Source of the DNA: Pseudomonas sp. G2-4
GTDB taxonomy: Bacteria; Pseudomonadota; Gammaproteobacteria; Pseudomonadales; Pseudomonadaceae
Assembly: GCF_030064125.1 (NCBI RefSeq)
Contig: NZ_CP125957.1
Location: forward strand, 2,852,001 to 2,916,000
DNA: 64,000 nt
Direction: 5' to 3'
The translations under genes were made by a program, and so were the position numbers. Under the pieces are notes generated by a model, which did not search any database, was not told the origin of the DNA, and saw nothing but the letters and a program-made list of their open reading frames with translations. Positions 10,001 to 17,403 of the stretch are shown here, in pieces. The first letter of the stretch is position 1. Every line of letters begins with the position of its first letter.

Positions 10001-10098
10001 TTTTCACTTATGTGGACGATGTGCTGGAGTGGTTGAAACGTCGCACTCGCACGTCAGGGGAAAAAGGCGTGGCAGGGGAAGGAAGTGCAGGGGGGTAA
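7012..10098 (+). CDS. RND-family inner-membrane efflux pump
   Basis: A 1028-residue proton-driven resistance-nodulation-division transporter of normal length. It has a first helix near residues 10-30 (PAVMLFILLTLFGLSGFG), two large periplasmic loops, and two blocks of membrane helices. The first block includes the helix-4 segment VIGVLVDDAIVEIENI with the paired Asp residues of the proton relay. The second periplasmic half begins near residue 540. It overlaps the adaptor stop by ATGA. In P. corrugata the neighbouring pcoABC RND operon is activated by RfiA and contributes to lipopeptide traffic and virulence; the same role here is inferred from gene order. Confidence 0.95.
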   Translation: MNISALSIRYPVPAVMLFILLTLFGLSGFGKLAIQDFPDMDLPVVVISASLEGAAPEQLETEVARKIEDKLTSLRLLKHVTTTITDGAVNISVSFDIDKDGNEALNEVRNAVDSAMPQLPASLDTPSVSRMTTSASALLTYVIDSDNLDEEALSWFVDNELSKQLLAVPGVAMIERVGGVDREVQVNLDPALMAGLGIRVTDVASQLRAMQKDNSGGQGNLGSGQQAMRTLGAIDDPAALGAIDIPSGDGRLLALSQLADIRDTHAERSTRAFRDGKPVIGFQVTRSLGFSDVGVANDVRKAMTTFVEQHPNVQIVEASDTVKAVLANYHDSMNLLYEGMLLAVLVVWWFLRDWRATLIVATALPLSIIPTFGVMYLAGFTLNSVSLLALALVIGVLVDDAIVEIENIARHLRMGKSPLQAATEAADEIGLAVLATTVTLVAVFLPTAFMGGIAGKLFRQFGVTASVALLFSLLVARVLTPMMAAYFLKAKHEAAHDGPLMTRYLGWIHTSLTRRKTTMFLASLCFVGALALVPLLPTSFLPAQDTGRSKVTLELPPGSTLEQTTAIALQASEKLREMPDVKHAFVSVGTASSSGSGPAGITGASDAVLTVELVARDARDRKQVEVEAQMRQVLRSLPGVRINVGGDGSGEKLNIVLASDDGDLLERTANTLEPQLRELRGIGNVSSSSALQRPEIQMRPDFARAAELGITSQEIADTLRMATYGEYSSQLGKVNLSQRQVDVRVRMDSLLRDDLQAINQLRVTGRDGQVALASLGDISMGSGPAQISRMDRLRNITLSIELNGRNLGEVMAEASQLPGMRNLPAEVKQVELGELQLMTELFGSFSLAMAIGVFCIYSVLVLLFHDFLQPATILSALPLSLGGALLALLVCNFSFSLPSVIGLLMLMGIVTKNSILLVEYAIMARRDYGLNRYDALVDACHKRARPILMTTVAMGAGMLPTAMGMGEDPSFRQPMAVVVMGGLLTSTVLSLLVVPVIFTYVDDVLEWLKRRTRTSGEKGVAGEGSAGG

Positions 10099-10106
10099 AC
10101 AACAAT

Positions 10107-10154
10107 CCCCCAACAAAGACTCGATTCAGGTAGTGATCGAGCAATCGTTGGGGG
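10107..10154. terminator. Long hairpin between convergent operons
   Basis: The outer arms CCCCCAAC (10107-10114) and GTTGGGGG (10147-10154) pair perfectly. Inside them CTCGAT (10120-10125) pairs with ATCGAG (10136-10141). The structure lies in the 62-bp gap between the RND gene (+) and rfiA (-), so it can serve as a bidirectional terminator. The T-run after it is short (AAATTT), so the call is tentative. Confidence 0.55.
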
Positions 10155-10160
10155 GAAATT

Positions 10161-11027
10161 TCATACGGCTTGTTGAATCACGCTGTTGCCGCTCCATTCG
10201 ACGTGGGTGGGTGTGGCATCCATCGAGTGCATCCATCGGATAAGCGAACGGCGTCCGCCAATCCCCATTTTTATAGCGGCACGCTTCAGATAACTTTCGA
10301 CCGTGTTGACTTTCAGGTTCAGTTGTTCCGCAAGTTCAGGTGCGGTGCGCCCGGCCAGCAGACCTACGCACACTTCTGTTTCGCGAGAAGACAAACTCAA
10401 CCCGGACAACAGCAGTCGATCGGCAAATCTTTGGCGTAGCGCTTCCATGCCGCCGCTTTCCGAAACATCCAATGGCAGGCAAGGATCCTGCCGAACGGAT
10501 TCCGACGGAACCAGGGCGGCAACATGTTCCTCGACCATGGGCAGTAAAAGACAGGAAAAGTCTTTCAGCAGCGCATGTTCCTGCGCGGAAAATCCTTTGG
10601 AAAACGGTGACCGATATACGGACAGTACATAACGACGACCATTTTTCCGGGTGGTCAGATGTAACTGGGTGGTTGTGTTGTAGGAAGGCGTTTTATCCGG
10701 ACGCTCGCACTTGAGCAGACATCGGGAGAAATTGGCTACTTTTTGTGGAGCAGCATCTTCAAAAAAAATGTCGTCGGCCAGGAAAAAAGGCTTTGCTGTA
10801 TGAGAGTCCATGATCGCGTCGATGCATGTATTGTCCATGCCAACGCAGCCTATACTGGAGGTGCTCGGTTCAGACATATTACTTGTGCCTATCCGTTGCT
10901 CAGTAATATGCGTTGCGTCTACGGGTATTTCCGTGAGTATCAGGTCGTGCAGCATGCGAGGAAAATTGCGGCTGCCTGTACTGGCAATGACTTTGCCAAC
11001 GTGCGGGAATAATCGTTGTAGGTTCAT
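10161..11027 (-). CDS. rfiA: LuxR-type transcriptional activator RfiA
   Basis: A 288-residue regulator with a C-terminal GerE/LuxR helix-turn-helix (LSSRETEVCVGLLAGRTAPELAEQL, then NTVESYLKRAAIKMG). The N-terminal two thirds do not show the Trp/Tyr/Asp-Pro pattern of an AHL-binding domain. It starts 31 bases after the stop of the AHL synthase gene, so the two are co-transcribed. That arrangement, with an RND operon facing it, is the published pcoI-rfiA organisation of P. corrugata, where RfiA is required for lipopeptide production and virulence. It also resembles the SyrF/SalA-type regulators of lipopeptide clusters. The signal sensed by the N-terminal region is unknown. Confidence 0.85.
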   Translation of the reverse strand: MNLQRLFPHVGKVIASTGSRNFPRMLHDLILTEIPVDATHITEQRIGTSNMSEPSTSSIGCVGMDNTCIDAIMDSHTAKPFFLADDIFFEDAAPQKVANFSRCLLKCERPDKTPSYNTTTQLHLTTRKNGRRYVLSVYRSPFSKGFSAQEHALLKDFSCLLLPMVEEHVAALVPSESVRQDPCLPLDVSESGGMEALRQRFADRLLLSGLSLSSRETEVCVGLLAGRTAPELAEQLNLKVNTVESYLKRAAIKMGIGGRRSLIRWMHSMDATPTHVEWSGNSVIQQAV

Positions 11028-11058
11028 CCTTTCTCCAAACTCATACCAATTATTTGAT

Positions 11059-11832
11059 TTATAGCTGCAGTTCAGTGTGCATGGAGCTCTTTGCTGAAAT
11101 GTTTCGATTACGGAATGTCTGGCCGATATCCAAGGGTTTATGGTGCGCGTCTGACGAACGGCATGTCTCGGGGGATGGGTTATAGAGGCGAGTTGTTTTT
11201 ATAGCATTCTTGCTGAGGACCTCCTCATAAGTTGTGAATGTGCAAGGCAGTGTGCCGTAGATGATTTTTTCGCCCTTCGAACCTAGTGCAATATTGCGTC
11301 TTTCAACTGTCCATCCGGAACGTTTCAGGATTTTCTCCATCATGGTGTCAACAACAATTTCATAGGTGTGTATATTTTGCTGTTGAGCAAACTTAATCAT
11401 TGACAGGAAAAGTGCCGCTGTGCGAATGTCTACATTAGCTTGAGTGAGTTCTCCTGTGGCGAAACTGTCAGTCGAAAGTGCAAAGCGCGTGGCCTCCCAG
11501 CAATGCTGTAGACACGGTCTGGGTTTGTCGGTTGGCAGGATAAAGCTCAAGGAACCGCTCATAAGTGTCGGTTTGTTGGAGGGGCGTAGTCGAACGCAAC
11601 CGGTCACTCGATCATGGGTATGGGCATAGATATAAATCGCGTCGGGGTCGTCGTATTCATCCCACTCGTAATCGCTGCCTTGATAACTTTCAATGTCCCA
11701 TTTTTTTCTGTCGATGAAAGCTAGTTTGCGAATGGATAAAATTTGTTCGAGGGTTTTGAGTGGGATTTTCGAGTAGCTTGCGACGCTGGTAGATACGCCG
11801 GAAAATTGATAGGTGCAGGGGGAATAGTTCAT
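11059..11832 (-). CDS. pcoI: N-acyl-homoserine lactone synthase (LuxI family)
   Basis: A 257-residue autoinducer synthase that makes AHL from S-adenosylmethionine and an acyl-ACP. The LuxI invariant residues are visible: Arg35, Phe39, Trp45, the acidic pair near 58-61 (DEYD), Arg81, Glu113 and Arg116 (WEATRF). The protein is longer than most LuxI proteins because of a roughly 50-residue C-terminal tail (from about residue 205) with no recognisable motif. The ATG at 11832 lies 58 bases from a perfect lux-type palindrome. The gene is AT-richer than its flanks. Position and partners (rfiA downstream, pcoR nearby) identify it as PcoI; the acyl-chain length cannot be read from sequence. Confidence 0.93.
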   Translation of the reverse strand: MNYSPCTYQFSGVSTSVASYSKIPLKTLEQILSIRKLAFIDRKKWDIESYQGSDYEWDEYDDPDAIYIYAHTHDRVTGCVRLRPSNKPTLMSGSLSFILPTDKPRPCLQHCWEATRFALSTDSFATGELTQANVDIRTAALFLSMIKFAQQQNIHTYEIVVDTMMEKILKRSGWTVERRNIALGSKGEKIIYGTLPCTFTTYEEVLSKNAIKTTRLYNPSPETCRSSDAHHKPLDIGQTFRNRNISAKSSMHTELQL

Positions 11833-12420
11833 GAACGCGATTTCTTGGCTGCGGATGAAGCTACTGTTAACTTTGCACTAGCGCATTTCAACTGTACTAA
11901 AGTACAGTCTTTGGTTTATAGAGCGGATAGTCTAATTAGTAGGTTGATTTCTACGCTGCCTTATACTCACAAGGAAGGGTCGTTAGTTGGAGGTTCGTAT
12001 CACAATGAATCCAAAAAAGTATAGGCGCGCAGTAGTGGCTAATTGGGGCTATTTCAGCGTGGCAACGCTGCGATGACTAGATTGCGTAGGCATCATTTTT
12101 TTGACGTCTTGAGAGAGAAGCTCTAACTAGTTGAAATCGCACGGTTCGAAAAATTGACGCGTTCAGACTTGGATATGGATACATGTAATACAAGAGTCAT
12201 GCAGTTGTGAGAGCGTTGGCTTCATGTGCGCGCTTGTTTCTTGCCTGCGGAGGCAGCGATGTCAATTTGCAAGTTTGAAGGGGTAAGTGGCACATTGATG
12301 TTGGTCTAGTGTGTTTACTCTATTAGGTGGGTTGTCTGACTTCATATGACTTGAGCGGGATATCATATGAGGAGAATGGATTGATCTGACCCTGAAGAAC
12401 GAGCCGGCCTGGCTCCTGAT
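11833..12420. other. AT-rich intergenic region between pcoI and the LysE gene
   Basis: 588 bases without a credible gene. The lux-type box at 11891-11908 is the only clear site. A small hairpin TGCCT-GCGG-AGGCA lies near 12242. Base composition is visibly AT-richer than the surrounding nos and RND genes. Short open frames here lack a good ribosome site and family resemblance. Confidence 0.6.
11891..11908. promoter_or_regulatory. lux-type box upstream of pcoI
   Basis: ACTGTACT-AA-AGTACAGT is a perfect 8-2-8 inverted repeat of the kind bound by LuxR-AHL complexes. It ends 58 bases before the pcoI start, a normal distance for activation. The likely ligand is PcoR bound to the PcoI product, giving positive feedback on pcoI-rfiA. 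Confidence 0.85.
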
Positions 12421-13032
12421 ATGGATAATGTTATGAACTATATTGCGCTTTCTTTGATGACTGTATTGTTGGTTCCTGGCCCGACAAACTCATTGTTACT
12501 GCAAACGGGTATAAGCAGAGGGTTCAATGCTCGCTCAATGAGGTTCGTAGGTGCGGAGTGGCTGGCCTATATTATTCAGATGACGATGTGGGGGGTGTTC
12601 ATTGATCTGCTGATTACCGACCACTCTTGGGTGGTGATTCTAACCAAAATATTTGCTGTGTGCTTTTTGTTTTATATTTCCTTGAAACTGTGGTTCTCGG
12701 TAAAAGACAGCGCATCAGGCAGCACCACAGGCATTACGGTATCTGATTTGTTCCTGGCAACGCTGACAAACCCAAAAGGGCTGTTCTTTGTTTCGTTCGT
12801 TGCGCCGGCAGGCACATTTTTGTCACTGAATAGTTACTTGTCATTCATATTGCTATTTTCTGTGATTATTTTTCCGGTAGGGCTTGTCTGGATTGCGTTA
12901 GGTGCCTTTTGTGGTCGGAAACTGCACTCGATTGTATCGGGGCGACTTTTAAGCCGCGCCATATCTCTGGTGATCGGATTGTTCGCATGTGGCATGCTGT
13001 TCAATATCGCATCGCAGGCGGGGTTTGCTTGA
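12421..13032 (+). CDS. LysE/RhtB-family exporter
   Basis: A 203-residue inner-membrane protein with five to six hydrophobic segments and the LysE/RhtB N-terminal hallmark (LLVPGPTNSLLLQTGISRGF). The middle motif LATLTNPKGLFFV also fits. The family exports amino acids or small derivatives; RhtB proteins can also export homoserine lactone. The gene lies alone between pcoI and pcoR on the opposite strand. Two in-frame ATGs (12421 and 12433) are possible starts and neither has a clear ribosome site. AT-rich composition matches pcoI and pcoR, so the three may have been inherited as a block. A link to AHL or amino-acid efflux is speculation. Confidence 0.85.
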   Translation: MDNVMNYIALSLMTVLLVPGPTNSLLLQTGISRGFNARSMRFVGAEWLAYIIQMTMWGVFIDLLITDHSWVVILTKIFAVCFLFYISLKLWFSVKDSASGSTTGITVSDLFLATLTNPKGLFFVSFVAPAGTFLSLNSYLSFILLFSVIIFPVGLVWIALGAFCGRKLHSIVSGRLLSRAISLVIGLFACGMLFNIASQAGFA

Positions 13033-13129
13033 GTGTGCGACGACTTTAGAGTTGCACAATGACGTTGGATTGAGCAGTTGGACCGACGCTAAGTGTGCAA
13101 GAGGGGGGGGTGAATAGCAGTAGGGTGAT

Positions 13130-13858
13130 CTAAACGAGATTCAATTGGACTGCTTTAAACATCGCTTGCTTGACATTGATGCAGTCCAGTTTTTCGGTCA
13201 TTTGCTTGGCATGAAACTTTACCGTTCGTTCGGTGATATTCATGATCAAGCCTATTTCCTTATAGTTTTTCCCGAGCGAGAGCCAGTGTAAGAACTCAAT
13301 TTCCCTGGGTGATAGTTTGAGATTGCTCTCAATACTGACTTCCGCGGGGCGGTGCTGGTTGGCGATGATGCTGAGGGTTTGTATGATGACTAGATTCTCC
13401 CGGACAATAATGGGGAAGTCTGGATCATTTTCTTCGGAGGATAAATGAACGGAGCCGAATGATCTGCCAGGTTCATGAATCGGCACGGTGTACCCTTGCT
13501 GGATGCCATAGGAAGCGGATTGGTCAAATAGGTCAGGATTGCTGTCTATTTCTTGCGGGATTTCATCCCAGAAGAACGGAGTGGCAGTGATGGCTGTATT
13601 GGCCATGACCGGGTCTGATTTGTAGAGTGAATTTTTCCGATAGGTGTCAATCCATTCCGTGGGGTAATTACTGTGGATGGAGATTTTCGAGTTATTGAAG
13701 GGTGTAGGTTCGAGATGAACATAAGCAAATTTCTTGATTCCCAGTTTCAAGAATATCCACCCCAGTATTTCGGTGTACTCGACTTCATCGGCCTCTGGAA
13801 GGTTGTTTTCCACCTCTTGAATTAAATTTAAAAGATGGCTTGAGATGGGTTTGAGCAT
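13130..13858 (-). CDS. pcoR: AHL-responsive LuxR-family regulator
   Basis: A 242-residue quorum-sensing receptor when begun at the ATG 13858; a GTG at 13867 would add three residues. The N-terminal autoinducer domain has the conserved Trp, Tyr and Asp-Pro (EWIDTYRKNSLYKSDP), a later Trp in FFWDE, and glycines near YGIQQGYTVP. The C-terminal HTH reads LSPREIEFLHWLSLGKNYKEIG. This is the full LuxR architecture, unlike RfiA. It is expected to bind the PcoI signal and the palindrome at 11891. The gene is AT-rich and separated from pcoI by the LysE gene. Confidence 0.9.
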   Translation of the reverse strand: MLKPISSHLLNLIQEVENNLPEADEVEYTEILGWIFLKLGIKKFAYVHLEPTPFNNSKISIHSNYPTEWIDTYRKNSLYKSDPVMANTAITATPFFWDEIPQEIDSNPDLFDQSASYGIQQGYTVPIHEPGRSFGSVHLSSEENDPDFPIIVRENLVIIQTLSIIANQHRPAEVSIESNLKLSPREIEFLHWLSLGKNYKEIGLIMNITERTVKFHAKQMTEKLDCINVKQAMFKAVQLNLV

Positions 13859-14242
13859 AATGGGCACGCTCGAATAAATTGATGTAAAACCATGGCGTAG
13901 CCAGACGCTTTATTTTATGACGCGCCAAGCGGAATTCGAGTTTTTCTAGTGTGGGTGCCAACAACCACAAGCGGGTCTTATGGCTACAGCAGGCGCTGCG
14001 AAGGGGCGCGGCCTATTGAGTGCTTCCCAGTTCGTCGGAGATCGCTTCAAAGAGCGATGAGGGGGCCTGGTCTCGCCGTGAAACTCTATTTCTCTAAACG
14101 GTGTTGATATCATTGCGCCTCCTGGCAGATAGCCCCACACTTTTACCCTGTGAGGCTGTAGTTAATAACGGCTACTGAAACGATTAACTGGGAGGTAGTA
14201 TAGACAACTTTTCCACGACGGCGAAAAAGATTAAAAAAAACT
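13859..14242. other. Intergenic region upstream of pcoR
   Basis: 384 bases between the divergent side of pcoR and the 3' end of the UvrA paralogue. It must hold the pcoR promoter. I see no lux-type palindrome, REP or RNA gene in it, and the short open frame at 13946-14140 lacks coding character. Confidence 0.5.
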
Positions 14243-16900
14243 TTAATTTTCAAGCTGTAAGGCTCTTTTGAGGAACGCTGCCGTTCGACTCCCTCGGCAT
14301 TCTGCCACCGTCTCTGGATTCCCGCAGACCACCACGCTTCCGCCCTCGGTTCCAGCCCCCGGGCCTATATCGATGACCCAATCACTTTGGGCTACGACCC
14401 GCATGTCATGCTCTACTACAACCACCGTATGGCCGTCCTCCACCAGTCGATTCAACTGCACCAGCAAGCGATCCACGTCCTGGGGGTGCAGCCCGTTGGT
14501 AGGCTCATCCAGCACATACAAAGTCGCTCCCCGGGCCTTACGTTGCAGTTCCGTCGCCAGTTTGATCCGCTGAGCCTCGCCACCGGACAGTTCCGTGGCT
14601 GGTTGGCCCAGGCGCAGATAGCCTAATCCGATATCCTGCAGTACTTGCAGTGAGCGCCTCGCCGCCGCTTGCTCGGAAAATACCTCGAGTGCCTGGTTCA
14701 CGGTCAGTTGCAGCACCTGGGAAATGTTCAATCCCTGCCAGTTCACTTCCAGGGTTTGCGGGTTGTAGCGTGCCCCGTGGCAGGTAGGGCAGGGCGCGTA
14801 TACGCTGGGCATGAACAACAACTCGACGCTGACGAATCCCTCACCCTCACAGGTCTCGCAACGGCCCTTGGCGACGTTGAAGGAAAACCGTCCGGCATCA
14901 AATCCCAATTCTCGAGCCTGCTCCGTCGCGGCGAACAGTTTCCGCACGTGATCGAACAGCCCGGTGTAGGTGGCGAGGTTGGAGCGCGGGGTGCGGCCGA
15001 TGGGTTTCTGGTCCACCTGGACCAGCCGCTTGATTGCGTCGAGCCCGGCAGTGACGTGGCCGTCACTGGTTTGCACGGGTTCGTCTTCCAGGCTTTGTTC
15101 ATCGGGTTCGGCGTCAGGACTGGCCTGGCCCAGGTGAGCGCCCACCAGATCCAGCAGGGCTTGGCTGACGAGGCTGGATTTGCCCGAGCCGGAGATGCCG
15201 GTCACTGCCGTGAAGCAGCCCAAAGGAAAGGCTGCGCTCAGGTTGTCGAGGTTGTTGCGGGTGATGCCTTCCAGGCGCAGCCAGTCCCTGGGTTCTCGGG
15301 GGCTGCGTGCAGCGGCGCGATCTTCGGCAAAGAGGTAGGCGCGGGTCCGTGACTCGGGCACCTGCTCAAGGCCTGCGGGTGGGCCGCTGTAGAGAACTTT
15401 CCCGCCTTGCTCACCGGCGTCCGGGCCGACGTCGATGAGCCAGTCGGCGCGGCGCATGGTGTCCAGGTCGTGCTCGACCACAAACACTGAATTGCCCGCG
15501 GCCTTGAGGCGTTGCAGGGCGTCGAACAGGGCTTCGCTGTCGGCCGGGTGCAGGCCGGCGGAGGGTTCGTCCAGCACGTAGATGACCCCGAACAGTTGGG
15601 AGTTGAGCTGGGTCGCCAGGCGCAGGCGTTGCAGCTCGCCGGAGGAAAGCGTGGGGGTGCTGCGCTCCAGGGCCAGGTAGCCAAGGCCAAGGTCGATGAG
15701 GGTGACAATCCGCTCCAGCAGTTCAGCGGCGATACGCTGGGCAGCGAGGCGCTTTTCCAGGGAGAGATTGGGGGTTTGGCGAGCGTCCGGCCCACCTGCG
15801 TGAGGGTTGTCGCCCCGGGCGGCGCGCTGCTCACGAGCCTCTCGGGTTTGCCGATGGGTGAGGACTTCCCCTGCTTCTTCGGCCTGCTCCAGATAAACCG
15901 GCGCCACGACTTCCTTGAGCACCTGGGCAAGTTCCAGCAAAGGCAGGTGGGACAGTTCGGCGATATCCAGATCGGCAAAGGTCACCGTCAGCGCCTGGCG
16001 TTTGAGGCGCTTGCCTTCGCACTGGGGGCAGGGGCTGGCGCGCATGTATTGCGCCACGCGTTTGCGCATCTGGGCACTTTGGGAGTGCATGAAGGTGTGC
16101 AGCAAGTAACGTCGAGCCCCGCTGAACGTGCCCTGGTAACTGGGTTCGAGCTTGCGTTTGAGGGCTGCCCGAGTCTGGGCCGGGGTGAGCCCGGCGTACA
16201 CGGGAACGGTGGGTGTTTCTTCGGTAAAGAGAATCCAGTCGCGCTGCTTTTTCGGCAGGTCGCGCCAGGGAATGTCAACGTCATAGCCGAGGGTCACCAG
16301 GATGTCCCGCAGATTCTGGCCTTGCCAGGCCATGGGCCAGGCTGCCACTGCGCGTTCGCGGATGGTCAGCGACGGATCGGGCACCATGGATGCTTCGGTC
16401 ACTTCATAGACGCGTCCCAGGCCGTGGCATTCCTGGCAGGCACCTTGCGGCGTGTTGGGCGAGAAATCCTCAGCGTAGAGCATCGGTTGGTCGGCCGGAT
16501 AACTGCCAGCGCGGGAGTAGAGCATGCGGATCAGGCTCGACAAGGTGGTGACACTGCCCACTGAAGATCGTGCGCTGGGTGTGCCGCGCTGTTGCTGCAA
16601 CGCCACCGCCGGCGGCAGGCCCTCAATGCTGTCTACATCTGGCACGCCCACTTGGTCGATCAGGCGCCGTGCATAGGGCGCGACGGATTCGAAATAGCGG
16701 CGCTGGGCCTCGGCGTAGAGCGTGGAGAAAGCCAGCGACGACTTGCCGGAGCCCGACACCCCGGTGAACACCACCAAGGCATTGCGGGGGATGTCGACGT
16801 CAACGTTCTTGAGGTTGTGTTCACGGGCGCCACGCACCTGGACGAAGCCGGTGTTTTCAGGCAATGGCGTAGTGGCGGCGGGACCGGAGCGTGGGGGCAT
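14243..16900 (-). CDS. UvrA paralogue (UvrA2/DrrC-like ABC ATPase)
   Basis: An 885-residue tandem ABC ATPase. The first half has Walker [10 protein letters not shown], zinc-type cysteine pairs ([17 protein letters not shown]) and signature [12 protein letters not shown]. The second half has Walker [10 protein letters not shown], a zinc module (CETCEGEG...CPTCHGAR), signature [12 protein letters not shown] and [10 protein letters not shown]. Housekeeping UvrA is about 940 residues; this shorter version fits the UvrA2 class that lacks most of the UvrB-binding segment. Such paralogues are linked to tolerance of DNA-binding antibiotics in producers. Whether it protects against a product of this strain is unknown. 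It is monocistronic, with its 3' end facing the back of pcoR. Confidence 0.9.
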   Translation of the reverse strand: MPPRSGPAATTPLPENTGFVQVRGAREHNLKNVDVDIPRNALVVFTGVSGSGKSSLAFSTLYAEAQRRYFESVAPYARRLIDQVGVPDVDSIEGLPPAVALQQQRGTPSARSSVGSVTTLSSLIRMLYSRAGSYPADQPMLYAEDFSPNTPQGACQECHGLGRVYEVTEASMVPDPSLTIRERAVAAWPMAWQGQNLRDILVTLGYDVDIPWRDLPKKQRDWILFTEETPTVPVYAGLTPAQTRAALKRKLEPSYQGTFSGARRYLLHTFMHSQSAQMRKRVAQYMRASPCPQCEGKRLKRQALTVTFADLDIAELSHLPLLELAQVLKEVVAPVYLEQAEEAGEVLTHRQTREAREQRAARGDNPHAGGPDARQTPNLSLEKRLAAQRIAAELLERIVTLIDLGLGYLALERSTPTLSSGELQRLRLATQLNSQLFGVIYVLDEPSAGLHPADSEALFDALQRLKAAGNSVFVVEHDLDTMRRADWLIDVGPDAGEQGGKVLYSGPPAGLEQVPESRTRAYLFAEDRAAARSPREPRDWLRLEGITRNNLDNLSAAFPLGCFTAVTGISGSGKSSLVSQALLDLVGAHLGQASPDAEPDEQSLEDEPVQTSDGHVTAGLDAIKRLVQVDQKPIGRTPRSNLATYTGLFDHVRKLFAATEQARELGFDAGRFSFNVAKGRCETCEGEGFVSVELLFMPSVYAPCPTCHGARYNPQTLEVNWQGLNISQVLQLTVNQALEVFSEQAAARRSLQVLQDIGLGYLRLGQPATELSGGEAQRIKLATELQRKARGATLYVLDEPTNGLHPQDVDRLLVQLNRLVEDGHTVVVVEHDMRVVAQSDWVIDIGPGAGTEGGSVVVCGNPETVAECRGSRTAAFLKRALQLEN

Positions 16901-17158
16901 GGAGCGTTCCTTGTTTGCGTCTGCTCAACGCGTTGAGGCTTTTTGGCGAAACGGCGTCACTGTGAGAATGGAACCTGAGTCACAGCACTGACAATTATGC
17001 GACCGGGTTCATTCATTCTCGTGCGATAAAAATTTACTCCAGATGAAAGAGATGAGAAGAGCGTTCCAATTTCCATTGATACGGATCCAATGACTTGGGA
17101 ATCTATTCCTACGGTTTGCGCTGAGCATCAAGCCGTGAACATGGCGCCCGAGTGAGCA

Positions 17159-17292
17159 CCTGTGGCGAGGGAGCTTGCTCCCGCTGGGCTGCGTAGCAGC
17201 CCCAAAACCTGTCACCTTGGTGTGTCAGGTTGATTCAATCCGCTTCATTGGGGGCGCTGCGCACCCCAGCGGGGCAAGCTCCCTCGCCACAG
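17159..17292. repeat. REPIN between uvrA2 and nosR
   Basis: Inverted REP pair. The left copy has GGCGAGGGAGCTTGCTCCC and GGGCTGCGTAGCAGCCCC; the right has GGGGCGCTGCGCACCCC and GGGGCAAGCTCCCTCGCC. The spacer is about 60 bp. It resembles the REPIN at 2683-2823. It occupies most of the 503-bp gap between the divergent uvrA2 and nosR genes and lies just upstream of the Anr box. Confidence 0.8.
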
Positions 17293-17325
17293 GTTTTGGC
17301 TGAGTCGGGGGGACATTTCCTCAAG

Positions 17326-17339
17326 TTGATTTCAATCAA
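17326..17339 (+). promoter_or_regulatory. Anr/Dnr (FNR-family) box of the nos operon
   Basis: TTGATTTCAATCAA is a perfect match to the TTGAT-N4-ATCAA consensus of Anr/Dnr. Its centre (17332.5) is about 41.5 bases upstream of a start expected near 17374, with TACCAT at 17363-17368 as a plausible -10 element. This class II spacing predicts activation of nosR transcription under low oxygen and/or by nitric oxide. Confidence 0.9.
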
Positions 17340-17403
17340 GGGCCGCTCAGGGGAGCAGGCCCTACCATGATCGCCAAGATCCTGTCCTTAAGCCCTGGCG
17401 TCC

